Shown here: piece by piece, positions 8,531 through 18,616 of the stretch | Position numbering within the stretch: the stretch's first letter is position 1 | How the letters are laid out: the number at the start of each line of letters is the position of its first letter | DNA from: Martinezella calliandrae | GTDB lineage: Bacteria; Pseudomonadota; Alphaproteobacteria; Rhizobiales; Rhizobiaceae | DNA length: 64,000 nt | NCBI RefSeq assembly: GCF_030272695.1 | Contig: NZ_JARFYN010000001.1 | Span: 124,001-188,000, forward strand | Direction of reading: 5' to 3' | Position numbers and translations under genes: made by a program | The notes under the pieces: generated by a model | Seen by the model: only the letters and a program-made list of their open reading frames with translations | Database searches by the model: none | What the model was told of the DNA's origin: nothing

Positions 8531-10021
8531 TTATTTTCGTGTATTGTGCCGCGATACTTCCGCGCCCGCATCATGCGGCAGGCGGAGGAAGCGCAGCGAC
8601 GAGACGACGCCGATCAGAGCGATGGCGATGAAGGCCCAGCGAAAATCGACGGGAGTGAGCATTTCGCCACCGTAAATGGTGCGCGAGAGGTTGAGCACTG
8701 CGGCGCCGACCGCGACGCCCAGCAGAAGCGAAACCTGCTGCAGCATACTTGACAGGGTCGAAGCAGAACTGCGTTGCGCCGCATGGATATCGGCGAAGGC
8801 AAGCGTGTTCAGCGCGGTGAAATTCATCGAGCGGGACAGGCCGGCGCAAAGGAGGAGGATGTAGGTTAGCCAATCGGGAGTCGATGGCGACAACAGTGCG
8901 AAGCAGCCGATGCTCGCCGACGAGATCAGGCCATTGACAACGAGCACGCTGCGGAAACCGAAAGCCTTCAGCATCGGCGTCGTGATCGCCTTCATGCCGA
9001 GATTGCCGGCGAAATAAACCAGCAGATAGGCGCCGGCGTTGATCGCCGATAGACCGAAACCAACCTGGAAGAGCAGCGGCAGCAGAAACGGCGTGGCGTT
9101 GATCGCCACCCGGCTCGCCGTGCCGGCCGAGAGCGTGGCCATGGCGAAGGTCTGGATCTTGAAGGCGGAAAGATCGAGCAGCGGCGCATCGACCCTTAGA
9201 AAATGCCTGGTGGCGATGATGGAAAAGACGACGCCGACGGCAATCAAGCCGACGCTAGCTGCAAGACCGGTGGTACCATGAACGACGAATTCGAGACCGG
9301 CGAGCAGAAACGTCAGGCCCACCGCAGACTGGAGGAAGCCGGTGAGGTCTAGCCTTGCGACTTTCACTTCACGCGGGTCCGGCACGAAGCGCAGGACGAG
9401 GCCGAGCCCGACGATGCCGATCGGTATGTTAATCAAAAAGTTCCAGTGCCAGTTCAGATAGGTGGTGATGTAGCCACCGAGCACGGGACCAAGGACGGGC
9501 GCGGTCAATGCCGGCCAGGTGATCATCGACATGGCATGCACAAGATCAGATTTGCGGGCGCTGCGCAGCACGATAATGCGGCCGACCGGGGTCATCAGCG
9601 CACTGCCAATACCCTGCACCGCGCGGGCAATAACGAATTCGGTCAGATTGAAAGCCAAGCCGCAAAACAGTGAGGCGACGGTAAAGATGGCAATCGATGC
9701 TAAAAACACTCGGCGGGCGCCGTATCGGTCGCCGGCCCAACCCGCCAGCGGCACAAAGGCCGACATGGTCAGCAGATAGACGGTAATACCGATGCTCATC
9801 GCCACTGGCACGACGCCGAAGCTCGCTGCCATCTGCGGCAACGAGGTCGTAACGATCGTGCCGTCCAGGACCTGCATGAAGAAGGAGACGGCGACGACGA
9901 AGGCGATAATGCGCGATTGCCGGCCGAAACTTTGTTCGGAAGGCTGCTCTGTGGTCTGAACGGCGGTCATAGCATCGGATATGAGGGTAGCTGGTTGTGG
10001 ATCGCCGGATAAATCCGACAT
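8531..10021 (-). CDS. DHA2-family MFS multidrug exporter (EmrB/QacA type)
   Basis: 496-residue inner-membrane transporter with about 14 hydrophobic segments, the length and layout of the DHA2 drug:H+ antiporters. Motif C-like segment LTAPVLGPVLGGYI, motif A-like GWAGDRYGARRVF, and the N-terminal VLDGTIVTTSLPQMA (motif D1) are all present. EmrB partners usually have an EmrA adaptor next door; none is visible here, so it may work alone or with an adaptor elsewhere. ATG 10021 is chosen; a TTG at 10024 and an ATG at 9970 are also in frame and no start has a strong ribosome site. Substrate unknown. Confidence 0.9.
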   Translation of the reverse strand: MSDLSGDPQPATLISDAMTAVQTTEQPSEQSFGRQSRIIAFVVAVSFFMQVLDGTIVTTSLPQMAASFGVVPVAMSIGITVYLLTMSAFVPLAGWAGDRYGARRVFLASIAIFTVASLFCGLAFNLTEFVIARAVQGIGSALMTPVGRIIVLRSARKSDLVHAMSMITWPALTAPVLGPVLGGYITTYLNWHWNFLINIPIGIVGLGLVLRFVPDPREVKVARLDLTGFLQSAVGLTFLLAGLEFVVHGTTGLAASVGLIAVGVVFSIIATRHFLRVDAPLLDLSAFKIQTFAMATLSAGTASRVAINATPFLLPLLFQVGFGLSAINAGAYLLVYFAGNLGMKAITTPMLKAFGFRSVLVVNGLISSASIGCFALLSPSTPDWLTYILLLCAGLSRSMNFTALNTLAFADIHAAQRSSASTLSSMLQQVSLLLGVAVGAAVLNLSRTIYGGEMLTPVDFRWAFIAIALIGVVSSLRFLRLPHDAGAEVSRHNTRK

Positions 10022-10157
10022 CAATCATATGATCAATGCATACGCCCATTGCCGCCAGATGCAAAGCCGCAAACCCATGCCGGTGCCATCAAAAATTGAC
10101 ACGGTAACATGAATTTTGCGACCATTGACGGGTTGTCCTCGACCACATCACACCGGG

Positions 10158-10820
10158 TCAATCGTCCGAATATCGCTGCTCGCGCCAAGGATCGCCATAC
10201 ATATGATAGCCGTTCTTCTCCCAGAAACCGGCCCTGTCGGCACCGATGAGCTCGATGCGGTTCAGCCACTTGGCGCTCTTCCAGAAATAGAGATGCGGCA
10301 GGACGAGACGCATCGGGCCGCCATGTTCGCCGGTCAGTGGCAGGCCCTCCCAGGCGGTGGCGAGGATACCATCTTCGGCCGCGAAATCTGAAAGGGGAAG
10401 ATTGGTGGTATAGCCGTCATAGCTTGTCAGCAGTACATGATGCGCCTCGGCCGTAGGCATGACGAGATCAAGCAGATCGCGCGTCGAAACCCCTTCCCAC
10501 CTGTTGTCATAGCGCGACCAGGTGGTGACGCAGTGAATATCGCTGACGCGGGTGCTGTGCTCGATTGCCTGGAAAGCGGCCCAATCGAGGCTAAGCCGCT
10601 TTTCCACGAAGCCAAACACATCGAGCCGCCAGCTCGACAAGGACACCTGTGGCTGTGCGCCGAGATCAAGCACCGGCCAATTTTTGACGAGATGCTGCCC
10701 CGGTGGCAGACGCTCCGTCTCGGGCCGGCTGATACGCCCCGTCAGAAATTTGCCCTCGACCGCCCAACGGCGCTTCGAGTTGGTGAGCTTGCTATCGGTG
10801 GGGGTCTGATCGTCGCTCAT
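10158..10820 (-). CDS. Sulfite-oxidase-like molybdopterin oxidoreductase (cytoplasmic)
   Basis: 220-residue protein of the sulfite oxidase/YedY molybdopterin fold (COG2041). The molybdenum-ligand cysteine sits in SDIHCVTTWSRYDNRWEGV, followed by GGPMRLVLPHLYFWKSAKW, the typical pterin-binding loop, and HMYGDPWREQRY at the end. No signal peptide, so likely cytoplasmic, unlike the exported relative at 21170-21946. ATG 10820 has AGAGGA upstream; an in-frame start at 10847 lacks this. It lies 78 bases after hutD on the same strand and could be read through from the hut operon, but a functional link is not evident. Electron partner and substrate unknown. Confidence 0.88.
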   Translation of the reverse strand: MSDDQTPTDSKLTNSKRRWAVEGKFLTGRISRPETERLPPGQHLVKNWPVLDLGAQPQVSLSSWRLDVFGFVEKRLSLDWAAFQAIEHSTRVSDIHCVTTWSRYDNRWEGVSTRDLLDLVMPTAEAHHVLLTSYDGYTTNLPLSDFAAEDGILATAWEGLPLTGEHGGPMRLVLPHLYFWKSAKWLNRIELIGADRAGFWEKNGYHMYGDPWREQRYSDD

Positions 10821-10898
10821 ACGGACATCCTCTCTGCGGCGCGGCAATAGGATAACCGGGGCATGTCGGTGTCAAGTCAAAGCGCAGTCGATAGCCGA

Positions 10899-11462
10899 CT
10901 ATATTGCCTCAATGGCGATGAAAAACAGCTGCGCCTTGCCCGAGATCGAACGCCGCCCGGCGCCTTCGTTCGAGACAAGCAGGCAATCGCCCGCACCAAG
11001 CACCGTGCCGTCGATACCGACATCTCCGCGATGGCAAAGGACAAGGCTGGTCCCGCCTTTCAGCTCGACTACTTTGTTTCCATTAATCGAAACGCGCTGC
11101 ACCGAATGGATGAAGCGCCCCCGACGCGTCATCACGTTGAGATCCGTGATCGTCCCGTCGATCAAGGTTGCCGAGGACAATGCATCGGCCCGAAATGGCA
11201 GCGGCTCGCTCTCCTGCGTCAGGCGTTCGGGCGCGCGGCCCTCGATGAAGAGGGCCATCCCCACGCCGTCGAGAATGGATAGCGTGCGATCGATTCCGGG
11301 AAAGACCGAGAACGGTCCGTCCGTGGCAACGGTCGCCATGCTGACGCGCCAGTCGAAATCGGCGAGCCCGGCACCGTCGGGCGAAACGGCGATCTCCACC
11401 GTCTCGCCGCCGCCATTTTTCCAAGGCATGCGCTTGTAATCACTGGCGCGCAGCAGCTTCAT
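10899..11462 (-). CDS. hutD: HutD-family protein of histidine utilisation
   Basis: 187-residue cupin-like protein of the HutD family (COG3758). Typical opening MKLLRASDYKRMPWKNGGG, then DFDWRVSMATVATDGPFS and FPGIDRTLSILDG, all family signatures. HutD is encoded in many hut clusters and has been proposed to bind formyliminoglutamate or urocanate and set an upper limit on pathway activity; it has no established catalytic role. ATG 11462 sits one base after the hutU stop (TGAgATG), so it is translationally coupled and is the last hut gene of this transcript. Longer in-frame extension into hutU is overlap, not coding. Confidence 0.9.
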   Translation of the reverse strand: MKLLRASDYKRMPWKNGGGETVEIAVSPDGAGLADFDWRVSMATVATDGPFSVFPGIDRTLSILDGVGMALFIEGRAPERLTQESEPLPFRADALSSATLIDGTITDLNVMTRRGRFIHSVQRVSINGNKVVELKGGTSLVLCHRGDVGIDGTVLGAGDCLLVSNEGAGRRSISGKAQLFFIAIEAI

Positions 11463-11463
11463 C

Positions 11464-13149
11464 TCAGTTCCCCAGGATTGCCGGCAGGCGCAGGCCCTGC
11501 TCCTTGGCGCAATTGATGGCGATCTCATAGCCGGCATCGGCATGGCGCATGACGCCGGTCGCCGGATCGTTCCAGAGAACGCGTTCCAGACGCCTTGCTG
11601 CATCATCCGTGCCGTCGGCGCAGATGACCATGCCGGAGTGCTGGGAAAAGCCCATGCCGACACCGCCGCCATGATGCAGCGATACCCAGGTGGCGCCGGA
11701 AGCGGTATTTAGCAGCGCGTTGAGCAGCGGCCAGTCGGAAACGGCATCCGATCCGTCCTTCATTGCTTCGGTCTCGCGGTTCGGCGAAGCCACCGAGCCG
11801 GAGTCCAAATGGTCACGGCCGATCACGATGGGAGCTTTCAGCTCGCCGTTCCTGACCATCTCGTTGAACGCAAGGCCGAGACGGTGGCGATCACCAAGCC
11901 CAACCCAGCAGATGCGGGCCGGCAGGCCCTGGAAGGCGATGCGATCACGGGCCATGTCCAGCCAATTGTGCAGGTGCTTATTGTCAGGCAGCAGCTCCTT
12001 CACCTTGGCATCGGTCTTGTAGATATCCTCCGGATCGCCCGAGAGAGCAGCCCAACGGAAGGGGCCGATGCCGCGGCAGAAGAGCGGGCGGATATAGGCG
12101 GGCACGAAGCCCGGGAAGGCAAAGGCGTTTTCGAAACCTTCGTCCTTGGCGACCTGGCGGATGTTATTGCCATAGTCGAGCGTCGGCACGCCGGCATTCC
12201 AGAAGGCGACCATGGCTTCGACATGCACCCTCATCGAGGCGCGGGCGGCAGCTTCCACAGCCTTCGGATCGCTCTCGCGTTTGGCCTTCGCCTCGGCCAC
12301 AGTCCAGCCGAGCGGCAGGTAACCGTTCAGCGGATCATGCGCCGAGGTCTGGTCGGTGACGATATCCGGGCGCGGACCGCCTGCCTTCATGCGCTTGACC
12401 AATTCCGGGAAAATTTCTGCGGCATTGCCGAGCAGGCCGACCGACTTTGCTTCACCAGCCTTCGTCCACTTGTCGATCATGGCAAGCGCTTCGTCGAGAG
12501 TCTTTGCCTTTTCGTCGACATAGCGGGTGCGAAGGCGGAAATCGATGCGGGTCTCGTCGCACTCGACAGCGAGGCAGCAGGCGCCGGCCATGACGGCCGC
12601 CAGCGGCTGCGCGCCGCCCATGCCGCCGAGACCGCCGGTCAGGATCCACTTGCCCTTGAGGTTGCCGGCGTAATGCTGGCGTCCTGCCTCGGCGAAAGTC
12701 TCGAAGGTGCCCTGCACGATGCCTTGCGTGCCGATATAGATCCACGAGCCCGCGGTCATCTGGCCGTACATGGCCAGCCCCTTCTTATCCAACTCGTTGA
12801 AGTGATCCCAGGTCGCCCAATGCGGCACGAGGTTGGAATTGGCAATCAGGACACGCGGCGCGTCCTTGTGGGTGCGGAAGACACCGACTGGCTTACCGGA
12901 TTGCACGAGCAGCGTCTCTTCCTCGGTCAAGGTCTTCAGCGTCTCGGCAATGCGATCGAAATCGTCCCACGTACGGGCTGCACGGCCGATACCGCCATAG
13001 ACCACCAGCTCGTTCGGATTTTCCGCAACATCAGGATCGAGATTGTTCATCAGCATCCGCAGCGGTGCTTCGGTCAACCAGCTCTTGGCGTTGAGCTCCG
13101 GGCCGCGCGGCGCACGGATTTCGCGGATATTATGGCGTGGGTTGGTCAT
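11464..13149 (-). CDS. hutU: Urocanate hydratase
   Basis: 561 residues, the normal length for HutU, which converts urocanate to imidazolonepropionate with tightly bound NAD+. Family signatures include [21 protein letters not shown], the glycine-rich [16 protein letters not shown]-binding stretch, and [14 protein letters not shown] with [15 protein letters not shown] near the C-terminus. ATG 13149 follows the hutH stop by one base, and the hutU stop is one base from the hutD start, so the genes are coupled. Second enzyme of the histidine degradation pathway. Confidence 0.97.
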   Translation of the reverse strand: MTNPRHNIREIRAPRGPELNAKSWLTEAPLRMLMNNLDPDVAENPNELVVYGGIGRAARTWDDFDRIAETLKTLTEEETLLVQSGKPVGVFRTHKDAPRVLIANSNLVPHWATWDHFNELDKKGLAMYGQMTAGSWIYIGTQGIVQGTFETFAEAGRQHYAGNLKGKWILTGGLGGMGGAQPLAAVMAGACCLAVECDETRIDFRLRTRYVDEKAKTLDEALAMIDKWTKAGEAKSVGLLGNAAEIFPELVKRMKAGGPRPDIVTDQTSAHDPLNGYLPLGWTVAEAKAKRESDPKAVEAAARASMRVHVEAMVAFWNAGVPTLDYGNNIRQVAKDEGFENAFAFPGFVPAYIRPLFCRGIGPFRWAALSGDPEDIYKTDAKVKELLPDNKHLHNWLDMARDRIAFQGLPARICWVGLGDRHRLGLAFNEMVRNGELKAPIVIGRDHLDSGSVASPNRETEAMKDGSDAVSDWPLLNALLNTASGATWVSLHHGGGVGMGFSQHSGMVICADGTDDAARRLERVLWNDPATGVMRHADAGYEIAINCAKEQGLRLPAILGN

Positions 13150-13150
13150 G

Positions 13151-14686
13151 TCATATCTCCAGAGAGGGCAGGATGCCGGCGGATACGGATAGGTTGAGCG
13201 TGCCGGAGGCGACGAGGTCGCTTGCGGCCTTGAGATCGTTTGCCATGTAGCGGTCTTCATCGAGCGTCGGCACGGCGGCGCGGATGGCGGCAATGGCGAG
13301 CGTCAGTTCGGGGCTCGTCGTCAGCGGGGCGCGCAGCTCGACACCTTGTGAGGCGGTCAGCGCCTCGATGCCGATGATTGCGAAGAGATTATCGGTCATC
13401 GACAGCAGTCGGCGCGCGCCATGGCATGCCATGGACACGTGGTCTTCCTGATTGGCCGAGGTCGGCGTCGAATCGACGGAAGCGGGATGAGACATCTGCT
13501 TGTTTTCCGACATCAATGCCGCCGACGTCACCTCGGCGATCATCAGTCCCGAGTTCAGACCGGGCTTTTTCGCAAGGAAGGCCGGCAAGCCATAACTCAG
13601 TGCCGGATCGACCAGCAGCGCGATGCGGCGCTGAGAGATCGCGCCGATTTCGCAGATGGCAATCGCGATCTGGTCGGCGGCGAAAGCCACCGGCTCGGCA
13701 TGGAAATTGCCGCCGGACACCACGGAATTGTCTGACAAGACAAGCGGATTGTCGGTGACCGCGTTCGCTTCGATTTCCAGCGTGCGACCGACCGAGCGCA
13801 AAAGGTCGAGACAGGCGCCATCGACCTGTGGCTGACAGCGAATGCAGTAGGGGTCCTGAACGCGCTCATCGCCTTCGATATGGCTTTGGCGGATCACAGA
13901 GCCGGCAAGCAAGCCGCGAAGCGCGGCGGCGGTGTCGATCTGGCCCTTATGGCCGCGCAGCGTGTGGATATCGGGATGGAACGGTGCGGATGATCCCATG
14001 GCGGCATCCGTGGACATGGCACCGGTGATGAGGGCTGCCTGGGCGGCGCGATGGGCGCGGAAAAGGCCCGCCAACGCAAGCCCGGTCGACACCTGCGTGC
14101 CGTTGATTAGCGCCAGCCCTTCCTTGGCGGCTAGTACGACCGGCTTCAGGCCGGCCTTTTCGAGCGCTGCCGCGCCGGAAAGCCGTTCACCGACATAAAA
14201 AGCTTCGCCATGACCCATCATGACCGCAGTCATATGAGCAAGCGGAGCGAGGTCACCCGAGGCGCCGACGGAACCCTTCTCGGGGATGACCGGAACGACG
14301 CCTTTCTCAAGCATCGCCTCTATCAGTCGCACCAGTTCCAGACGTACGCCGGAAGCGCCGCGGCCAAGCGAGACCAGCTTCAGCGACATGATCAGGCGAA
14401 CGACGTTCTCCGGCAGCGGCTGGCCGACGCCGCAGCAATGCGAGAGGATAAGATTGCTCTGCAGGGTGGCAACGTCTGCGCCGTCGATCTTGATGGAAGC
14501 CAGCTTACCGAAACCCGTATTGATGCCGTAGACCGGCGCATTGCCGGCGGCGATCTCGGCAATACGGGCAGCGGCCCTGGCAATACCGGCATCGAAGGAG
14601 GTGTCGAGCTTGGCAGGCTCGCCAGTCCAGTAGATCGCGGCCAGTTGTTTTAGCGACACGGAGCCAGGATGGAGGGTGACAGTCAT
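13151..14686 (-). CDS. hutH: Histidine ammonia-lyase
   Basis: 511-residue HutH, which eliminates ammonia from L-histidine to give urocanate. The self-forming MIO prosthetic group arises from Ala-Ser-Gly, seen at about residues 142-144 in [15 protein letters not shown]. The catalytic loops [11 protein letters not shown] and the C-terminal THPASVDS-like segment [19 protein letters not shown] are also present. Start ATG 14686 overlaps the hutI stop by ATGA. First enzyme of the pathway, placed second in the hutI-H-U-D transcript. Confidence 0.97.
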   Translation of the reverse strand: MTVTLHPGSVSLKQLAAIYWTGEPAKLDTSFDAGIARAAARIAEIAAGNAPVYGINTGFGKLASIKIDGADVATLQSNLILSHCCGVGQPLPENVVRLIMSLKLVSLGRGASGVRLELVRLIEAMLEKGVVPVIPEKGSVGASGDLAPLAHMTAVMMGHGEAFYVGERLSGAAALEKAGLKPVVLAAKEGLALINGTQVSTGLALAGLFRAHRAAQAALITGAMSTDAAMGSSAPFHPDIHTLRGHKGQIDTAAALRGLLAGSVIRQSHIEGDERVQDPYCIRCQPQVDGACLDLLRSVGRTLEIEANAVTDNPLVLSDNSVVSGGNFHAEPVAFAADQIAIAICEIGAISQRRIALLVDPALSYGLPAFLAKKPGLNSGLMIAEVTSAALMSENKQMSHPASVDSTPTSANQEDHVSMACHGARRLLSMTDNLFAIIGIEALTASQGVELRAPLTTSPELTLAIAAIRAAVPTLDEDRYMANDLKAASDLVASGTLNLSVSAGILPSLEI

Positions 14687-15936
14687 CGGTCGAAACTTTC
14701 TCCCTTGAAAATGCGGGCATGGAGCGGATTGAAGCCGATGCGGTAGACAAGCTCGGCGGGGCTTTCGATGTCCCAAATGGCGAAATCGGCCGATTTGCCA
14801 GCCTCTAGCGTGCCGGTCTTAGCAAGCAGGCCGAGAGCCCGGGCGCCTTCACGGGTGGCGCCCGCGATGCATTCCTCGACCGTCAGGCCGAAAAGGGTCG
14901 CCGCCATGTTCATCGTCAGCAGCATTGAGGTCAACGGCGAAGTTCCGGGATTGCAATCAGTTGCGATGGCAATTGGGACACCGCCCTCGCGCAGTACCTT
15001 GACTGGCGGCTTCTGCTTCTCATGGATGGCATAGAAAGCGCCGGGCAATAGAACCGCGACCGTGCCGGCATCCGACATCGCCTTCACGCCGTCCTCGTCG
15101 AGATATTCGAGATGGTCGGCGGAGAGAGCCCCATAGGAGGCGGCAAGCTTGGCGCCGCCGAGGTTGGAAAGCTGCTCGGCATGCAGCTTCATAGGGATGC
15201 CCAGAGACTTGGCCAGATCGAAAACGCGGGCAATCTCGGCCGGCGAAAAGGCGATGCCTTCGCAGAAGCCGTCAACGGCGTTGACGAGACCCTTTTCATG
15301 CGCCTGCGCCAAACCGGGCAAGACGACGTCGGTGATGTAATCGCCGTTGCGGCCCTTATATTCGACGGGCGTCGCATGCGCCGCGAGATAGGAGCTGACG
15401 ACACGGACCGGACGGGCATCTTCCAGCGCACGCGCGGCCTGCAACATCTTCAGTTCGGATTCGATGCTGAGGCCATAACCGGACTTCACCTCGATCGTAG
15501 TGACACCTTCGGCAAGCAGCGCATCGAGGCGCGGCAATGCAGCCGCAATGAGATCGTTGACGGATAATGCACGGGTCGCATTGACGGAGGAGACGATGCC
15601 GCCGCCGGCCCGCGCGATCTCCTCGTAACTTGCGCCCTCCAGCCGCATTTCGAATTCACGGGCGCGATTGCCGCCGTGGACGATGTGCGTGTGGCAATCG
15701 ATGAGACCGGGCGTGACCCAGCGACCTTCGAGGTCGATGGTTTCGGCGTTGCCGATCTCGGGCATATCACTTTCGCTGCCTGCGAAAACAATACGGCCAT
15801 CCCTGCTCAGGATCGCGCCACTCTCGATAATGCCGAGCCCAGGCATGCCCCCTGTCAAGGTCGCCAGACGAGCATTGCGCCAAAGGCGGCTGCCTTCGGA
15901 TCTCACGCTATCTTCGGAAAATTTGTTCCCACTCAT
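14683..15936 (-). CDS. hutI: Imidazolonepropionase
   Basis: 417-residue amidohydrolase-superfamily enzyme that opens the imidazolone ring to give N-formimino-L-glutamate. The metal-binding motif is [19 protein letters not shown] (about residue 80), followed by [10 protein letters not shown]; further ligands lie in [10 protein letters not shown] and [14 protein letters not shown] 15936 is the start used in family members (MSGNKFSE); the frame extends further upstream but that part is intergenic. First gene of the minus-strand hut operon, with the HutC-type operator 31 bases upstream. Confidence 0.96.
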   Translation of the reverse strand: MSGNKFSEDSVRSEGSRLWRNARLATLTGGMPGLGIIESGAILSRDGRIVFAGSESDMPEIGNAETIDLEGRWVTPGLIDCHTHIVHGGNRAREFEMRLEGASYEEIARAGGGIVSSVNATRALSVNDLIAAALPRLDALLAEGVTTIEVKSGYGLSIESELKMLQAARALEDARPVRVVSSYLAAHATPVEYKGRNGDYITDVVLPGLAQAHEKGLVNAVDGFCEGIAFSPAEIARVFDLAKSLGIPMKLHAEQLSNLGGAKLAASYGALSADHLEYLDEDGVKAMSDAGTVAVLLPGAFYAIHEKQKPPVKVLREGGVPIAIATDCNPGTSPLTSMLLTMNMAATLFGLTVEECIAGATREGARALGLLAKTGTLEAGKSADFAIWDIESPAELVYRIGFNPLHARIFKGESFDR

Positions 15937-15966
15937 CAGCTTTACGCCTTTCCTTATGGGTCCATA

Positions 15967-15978
15967 ATGTATATACAT
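15967..15978. promoter_or_regulatory. HutC-type operator between hutI and hutF
   Basis: A perfect 12-bp palindrome ATGTATATACAT sits in the 101-base gap between the divergent hutI and hutF starts. It shares the TGTATATACA core of HutC sites described in other Proteobacteria. The position (31 bases from hutI, 60 from hutF) allows one site to repress both transcripts; urocanate is the known inducer of HutC. Confidence 0.7.
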
Positions 15979-16037
15979 AATAAAAATGCTGACAAGAGGG
16001 ATTTTGGATTCAACATCCAAAAGGAAAGGGTTGGACC

Positions 16038-17381
16038 ATGACGAAACTTCATGCACGTTCGGCATTGCTTGGGAATGGCTGGCGACAGAATACCCGGCTA
16101 ACCCTTGCAGATGGTCGCATTACCAACATCGAGACCGAGGTCGCGGCTGAGGCCGGCGACGAGCGCCACGACGTTCTGGTTCCCGCGATGCCGAATCTGC
16201 ACAGCCACGCCTTTCAACGCGCGATGGCCGGCCTTGCCGAAGTTCGAGGCCCGGCGAACGACAGCTTCTGGAGCTGGCGGACTGTCATGTACAAGTTCGC
16301 GCTCTCAATGACCCCCGACCATGTCGAGGCGGTTGCCGCGCAGCTCTATATGGAAATGCTGGAAGCCGGTTTCTCTCGTGTTGGCGAGTTCCACTATCTG
16401 CACCACGACAAGGATGGCGGCTCCTATGCTGACATCGCCGAGCTGGCCGGGCGCATCGCTGCGGCAAGCGCGGAGACCGGCATTGGGTTGACGCTTCTGC
16501 CGGTCTTCTACGCCTATTCCGGCTTTGGCGGCGCGGCCCCCATCGACGGCCAACGGCGTTTCATCAATTCGCTCGATCGGTTCGAAACCCTGATGGCCGG
16601 CTGCCGAACCATCGTTGACCGGTTGCCTGGCGCCGAACTCGGCCTTGCCCCGCATAGTTTGAGAGCAGTAACGCCCGAAGAACTGGCAAAACTCGTGCCG
16701 CTCGCCGGCGATGGACCGATCCATATCCATGTCGCCGAACAGGTGAAGGAAGTCGAGGATTGTGCCGCCTGGTCCGGAGCACGGCCAGTCGAATGGCTCC
16801 TCGATCACGCTCCGGTCGACGCGCGTTGGTGCTTGATCCATGCCACCCACATGACCGACGACGAAACCCGACGGATGGCGAAAAGCGGTGCGGTCGCCGG
16901 CCTTTGCCCGGTGACCGAAGCCAATCTCGGCGACGGCACTTTTTCCGCGCCTCTGTTCCTGGAGGAAGGAGGTCGCTACGGCATCGGCTCGGATTCCAAC
17001 ATCCTGATCTCCGTTCCGGAAGAATTGCGACAGCTGGAATATTCGCAACGCCTGGCGCTGAGGGCCCGCAATGTCCTCGCACCTCCAGGCGACTCGACGG
17101 CGCGAGCGTTGTTCGATCATGCGCTTGCCGGCGGCGGCGCGGCATTGAAGGCCCCGGCGGGGCTCGCGGTCGGACACTATGCCGACCTGGTTTCACTCAA
17201 CATCAGCGGCGCGCCCTATCTCTTCGGCGACCAGATCCTCGATCAGTGGATATTTGCCGGCGGCGTTGCCGTCGACAGCGTCTGGGCGCAGGGCCGCAAG
17301 CAGGTCGAAGGCGGCCGTCACAGGAAACGCGAAACAATTTCTGCACGATTCCGCGCTGCAATGACCGAACTAATCGGTTGA
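16038..17381 (+). CDS. hutF: Formimidoylglutamate deiminase
   Basis: 447-residue amidohydrolase that deiminates N-formimino-L-glutamate to N-formyl-L-glutamate plus ammonia, the branch of histidine breakdown used by many Proteobacteria instead of direct formamide release. Metal ligands in [16 protein letters not shown] (about residue 55), [23 protein letters not shown] and [11 protein letters not shown] fit the family. It is divergent from hutI across the HutC-type operator and is followed by hutC 84 bases later. The next enzyme, N-formylglutamate deformylase (HutG), is not in this window. Confidence 0.95.
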   Translation: MTKLHARSALLGNGWRQNTRLTLADGRITNIETEVAAEAGDERHDVLVPAMPNLHSHAFQRAMAGLAEVRGPANDSFWSWRTVMYKFALSMTPDHVEAVAAQLYMEMLEAGFSRVGEFHYLHHDKDGGSYADIAELAGRIAAASAETGIGLTLLPVFYAYSGFGGAAPIDGQRRFINSLDRFETLMAGCRTIVDRLPGAELGLAPHSLRAVTPEELAKLVPLAGDGPIHIHVAEQVKEVEDCAAWSGARPVEWLLDHAPVDARWCLIHATHMTDDETRRMAKSGAVAGLCPVTEANLGDGTFSAPLFLEEGGRYGIGSDSNILISVPEELRQLEYSQRLALRARNVLAPPGDSTARALFDHALAGGGAALKAPAGLAVGHYADLVSLNISGAPYLFGDQILDQWIFAGGVAVDSVWAQGRKQVEGGRHRKRETISARFRAAMTELIG

Positions 17382-17464
17382 AAAAGAGCTTTTCCTCGCG
17401 ACAATGAAATTCTAAATAAACAAAGTGGCGATTAACCCAGGTCTCACGAGGAAGCGGTCGGCGC

Positions 17465-18184
17465 ATGACCATAGGTAAAGAGGCGACGCTCCATCAGCGT
17501 ATCCTGAGCGATATCGAGAGCCGGATCGTCTCCGGCGATTGGCCGCCCGGCCATCGGATTCCCTTCGAGCTTTCCCTGGCGGAACAATATGATTGTTCGC
17601 GCATGACGGTGAACAAGGTGCTGACACAGCTTGCCCGCGCCGGGTTGATCGAACGGCGCAAGCGCTCGGGGAGCTTCGTCACTCAGCCGCAGGCGCAGTC
17701 GGCAGTGTTGGAAATCCACGACATCAAGTCGGAAATCCTGTCGCTGAACCTGCCCTACTCCCACAAGATCGTGAAGCGCGCCAAGCGCAAGGGTCGCGCC
17801 GAGGATGGGCGGCGGCTGCAATTTGCCGGCGCGGTATCGGTATTGGAAATCACCTGTATCCACTATGCCGGCCCCCGGCCCTTCTGCCTCGAGGACCGCG
17901 TCATCAATCTCGACGCAGTACCGGAGGCGGACGAGGTCGATTTCGATGATTTACCGCCCGGGCCGTGGCTGATCAATCAGGTACCGTGGAGCACGGCCGA
18001 GCACCAGATCCGCGCCATCCCCGCGGACGGCGAAGCCGCTGCCAACCTGGATATTGCGAAGGGCACCGCCTGCCTCGTCATCGAGCGGGGCACATGGAGC
18101 GGCCTCGGACCGATCACTCACGTCCGTCTCACCTACCCCGGCGACCGTCATACATTGGTGGCGCGCTTCACGCCGTCGAGCTGA
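17465..18184 (+). CDS. hutC: Histidine utilisation repressor (GntR/HutC family)
   Basis: 239-residue GntR-family repressor. N-terminal winged helix: LHQRILSDIESRIVSGDWPPGHRIPFELSLAEQYDCSRMTVNKVL, then the UTRA effector domain with ERGTWSGLGPITHVRLTYPGDRHTL at the C-terminus, a HutC signature. Expected to bind the TGTATATACA-type site at 15967-15978 and to release it on urocanate. Being in the same transcript as hutF suggests autoregulation. Family members are about 230-250 residues, so this is complete. Confidence 0.93.
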   Translation: MTIGKEATLHQRILSDIESRIVSGDWPPGHRIPFELSLAEQYDCSRMTVNKVLTQLARAGLIERRKRSGSFVTQPQAQSAVLEIHDIKSEILSLNLPYSHKIVKRAKRKGRAEDGRRLQFAGAVSVLEITCIHYAGPRPFCLEDRVINLDAVPEADEVDFDDLPPGPWLINQVPWSTAEHQIRAIPADGEAAANLDIAKGTACLVIERGTWSGLGPITHVRLTYPGDRHTLVARFTPSS

Positions 18185-18195
18185 AACCTACCGCG

Positions 18196-18351
18196 CTATT
18201 GGCGCTGCTGCACGGGTTCGGCCTGCATTGGGATAAGGTTGTCGGATTGATGGATGGGCCGCACCGGATTGACCAGCAGGATGCTGAGTGCAATCAGCAC
18301 CAGCGCCAATATAAGGGTGAGGCCGACCAAAAGTTGACGAATCGCTATCAT
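18196..18351 (-). CDS. Small single-pass membrane protein, unknown
   Basis: A 51-residue frame with one strong hydrophobic segment near its N-terminus (IRQLLVGLTLILALVLIALS, residues 4-23) and a polar C-terminal tail ending QAEPVQQRQ. GGGAGG lies six bases before ATG 18351, which is the main support for it being real. It is convergent with hutC and ends 11 bases from its stop. No homologue comes to mind. Small membrane proteins of this type are often stress- or regulator-related, but nothing here shows a role. Confidence 0.5.
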   Translation of the reverse strand: MIAIRQLLVGLTLILALVLIALSILLVNPVRPIHQSDNLIPMQAEPVQQRQ

Positions 18352-18592
18352 TTCGGTCCTCCCATTCCGAATTCGACATCTACAGATACAGCAAGGGGAT
18401 TTCGTGGCAACCAGCCATTTCATGGCTGAAACGTTGTATCGGGTTTGAATGTTCCAGTGCCGGCTGCGATTTTCCGAGCTTGCTTAAGGTAGAAAAGTGG
18501 CCGATCCGGACGTATCCGGGTTGGTTGGGTGTTGCCGATGTCGCGGTACTTTATGTGTGTTCGGTCCATCCGTCTATGGGCTTGACAGACAC

Positions 18593-18608
18593 CCTACCAA
18601 TAGGTAGG
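18593..18608. promoter_or_regulatory. TetR operator 1 (upstream of 18617 gene)
   Basis: Perfect inverted repeat CCTACC-AATA-GGTAGG, eight bases before the TetR gene start and just behind a TTGACA (18582-18587) that could be its -35 box. Two similar repeats lie at 19365-19380 and 19477-19492, pointing to autoregulation plus control of the downstream operon. Confidence 0.75.
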
Positions 18609-18616
18609 CAAATTGG

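Noticed and set aside
11809..13197. 462-codon frame opposite urocanate hydratase
   Set aside because: Fully inside hutU on the other strand; no protein family features.
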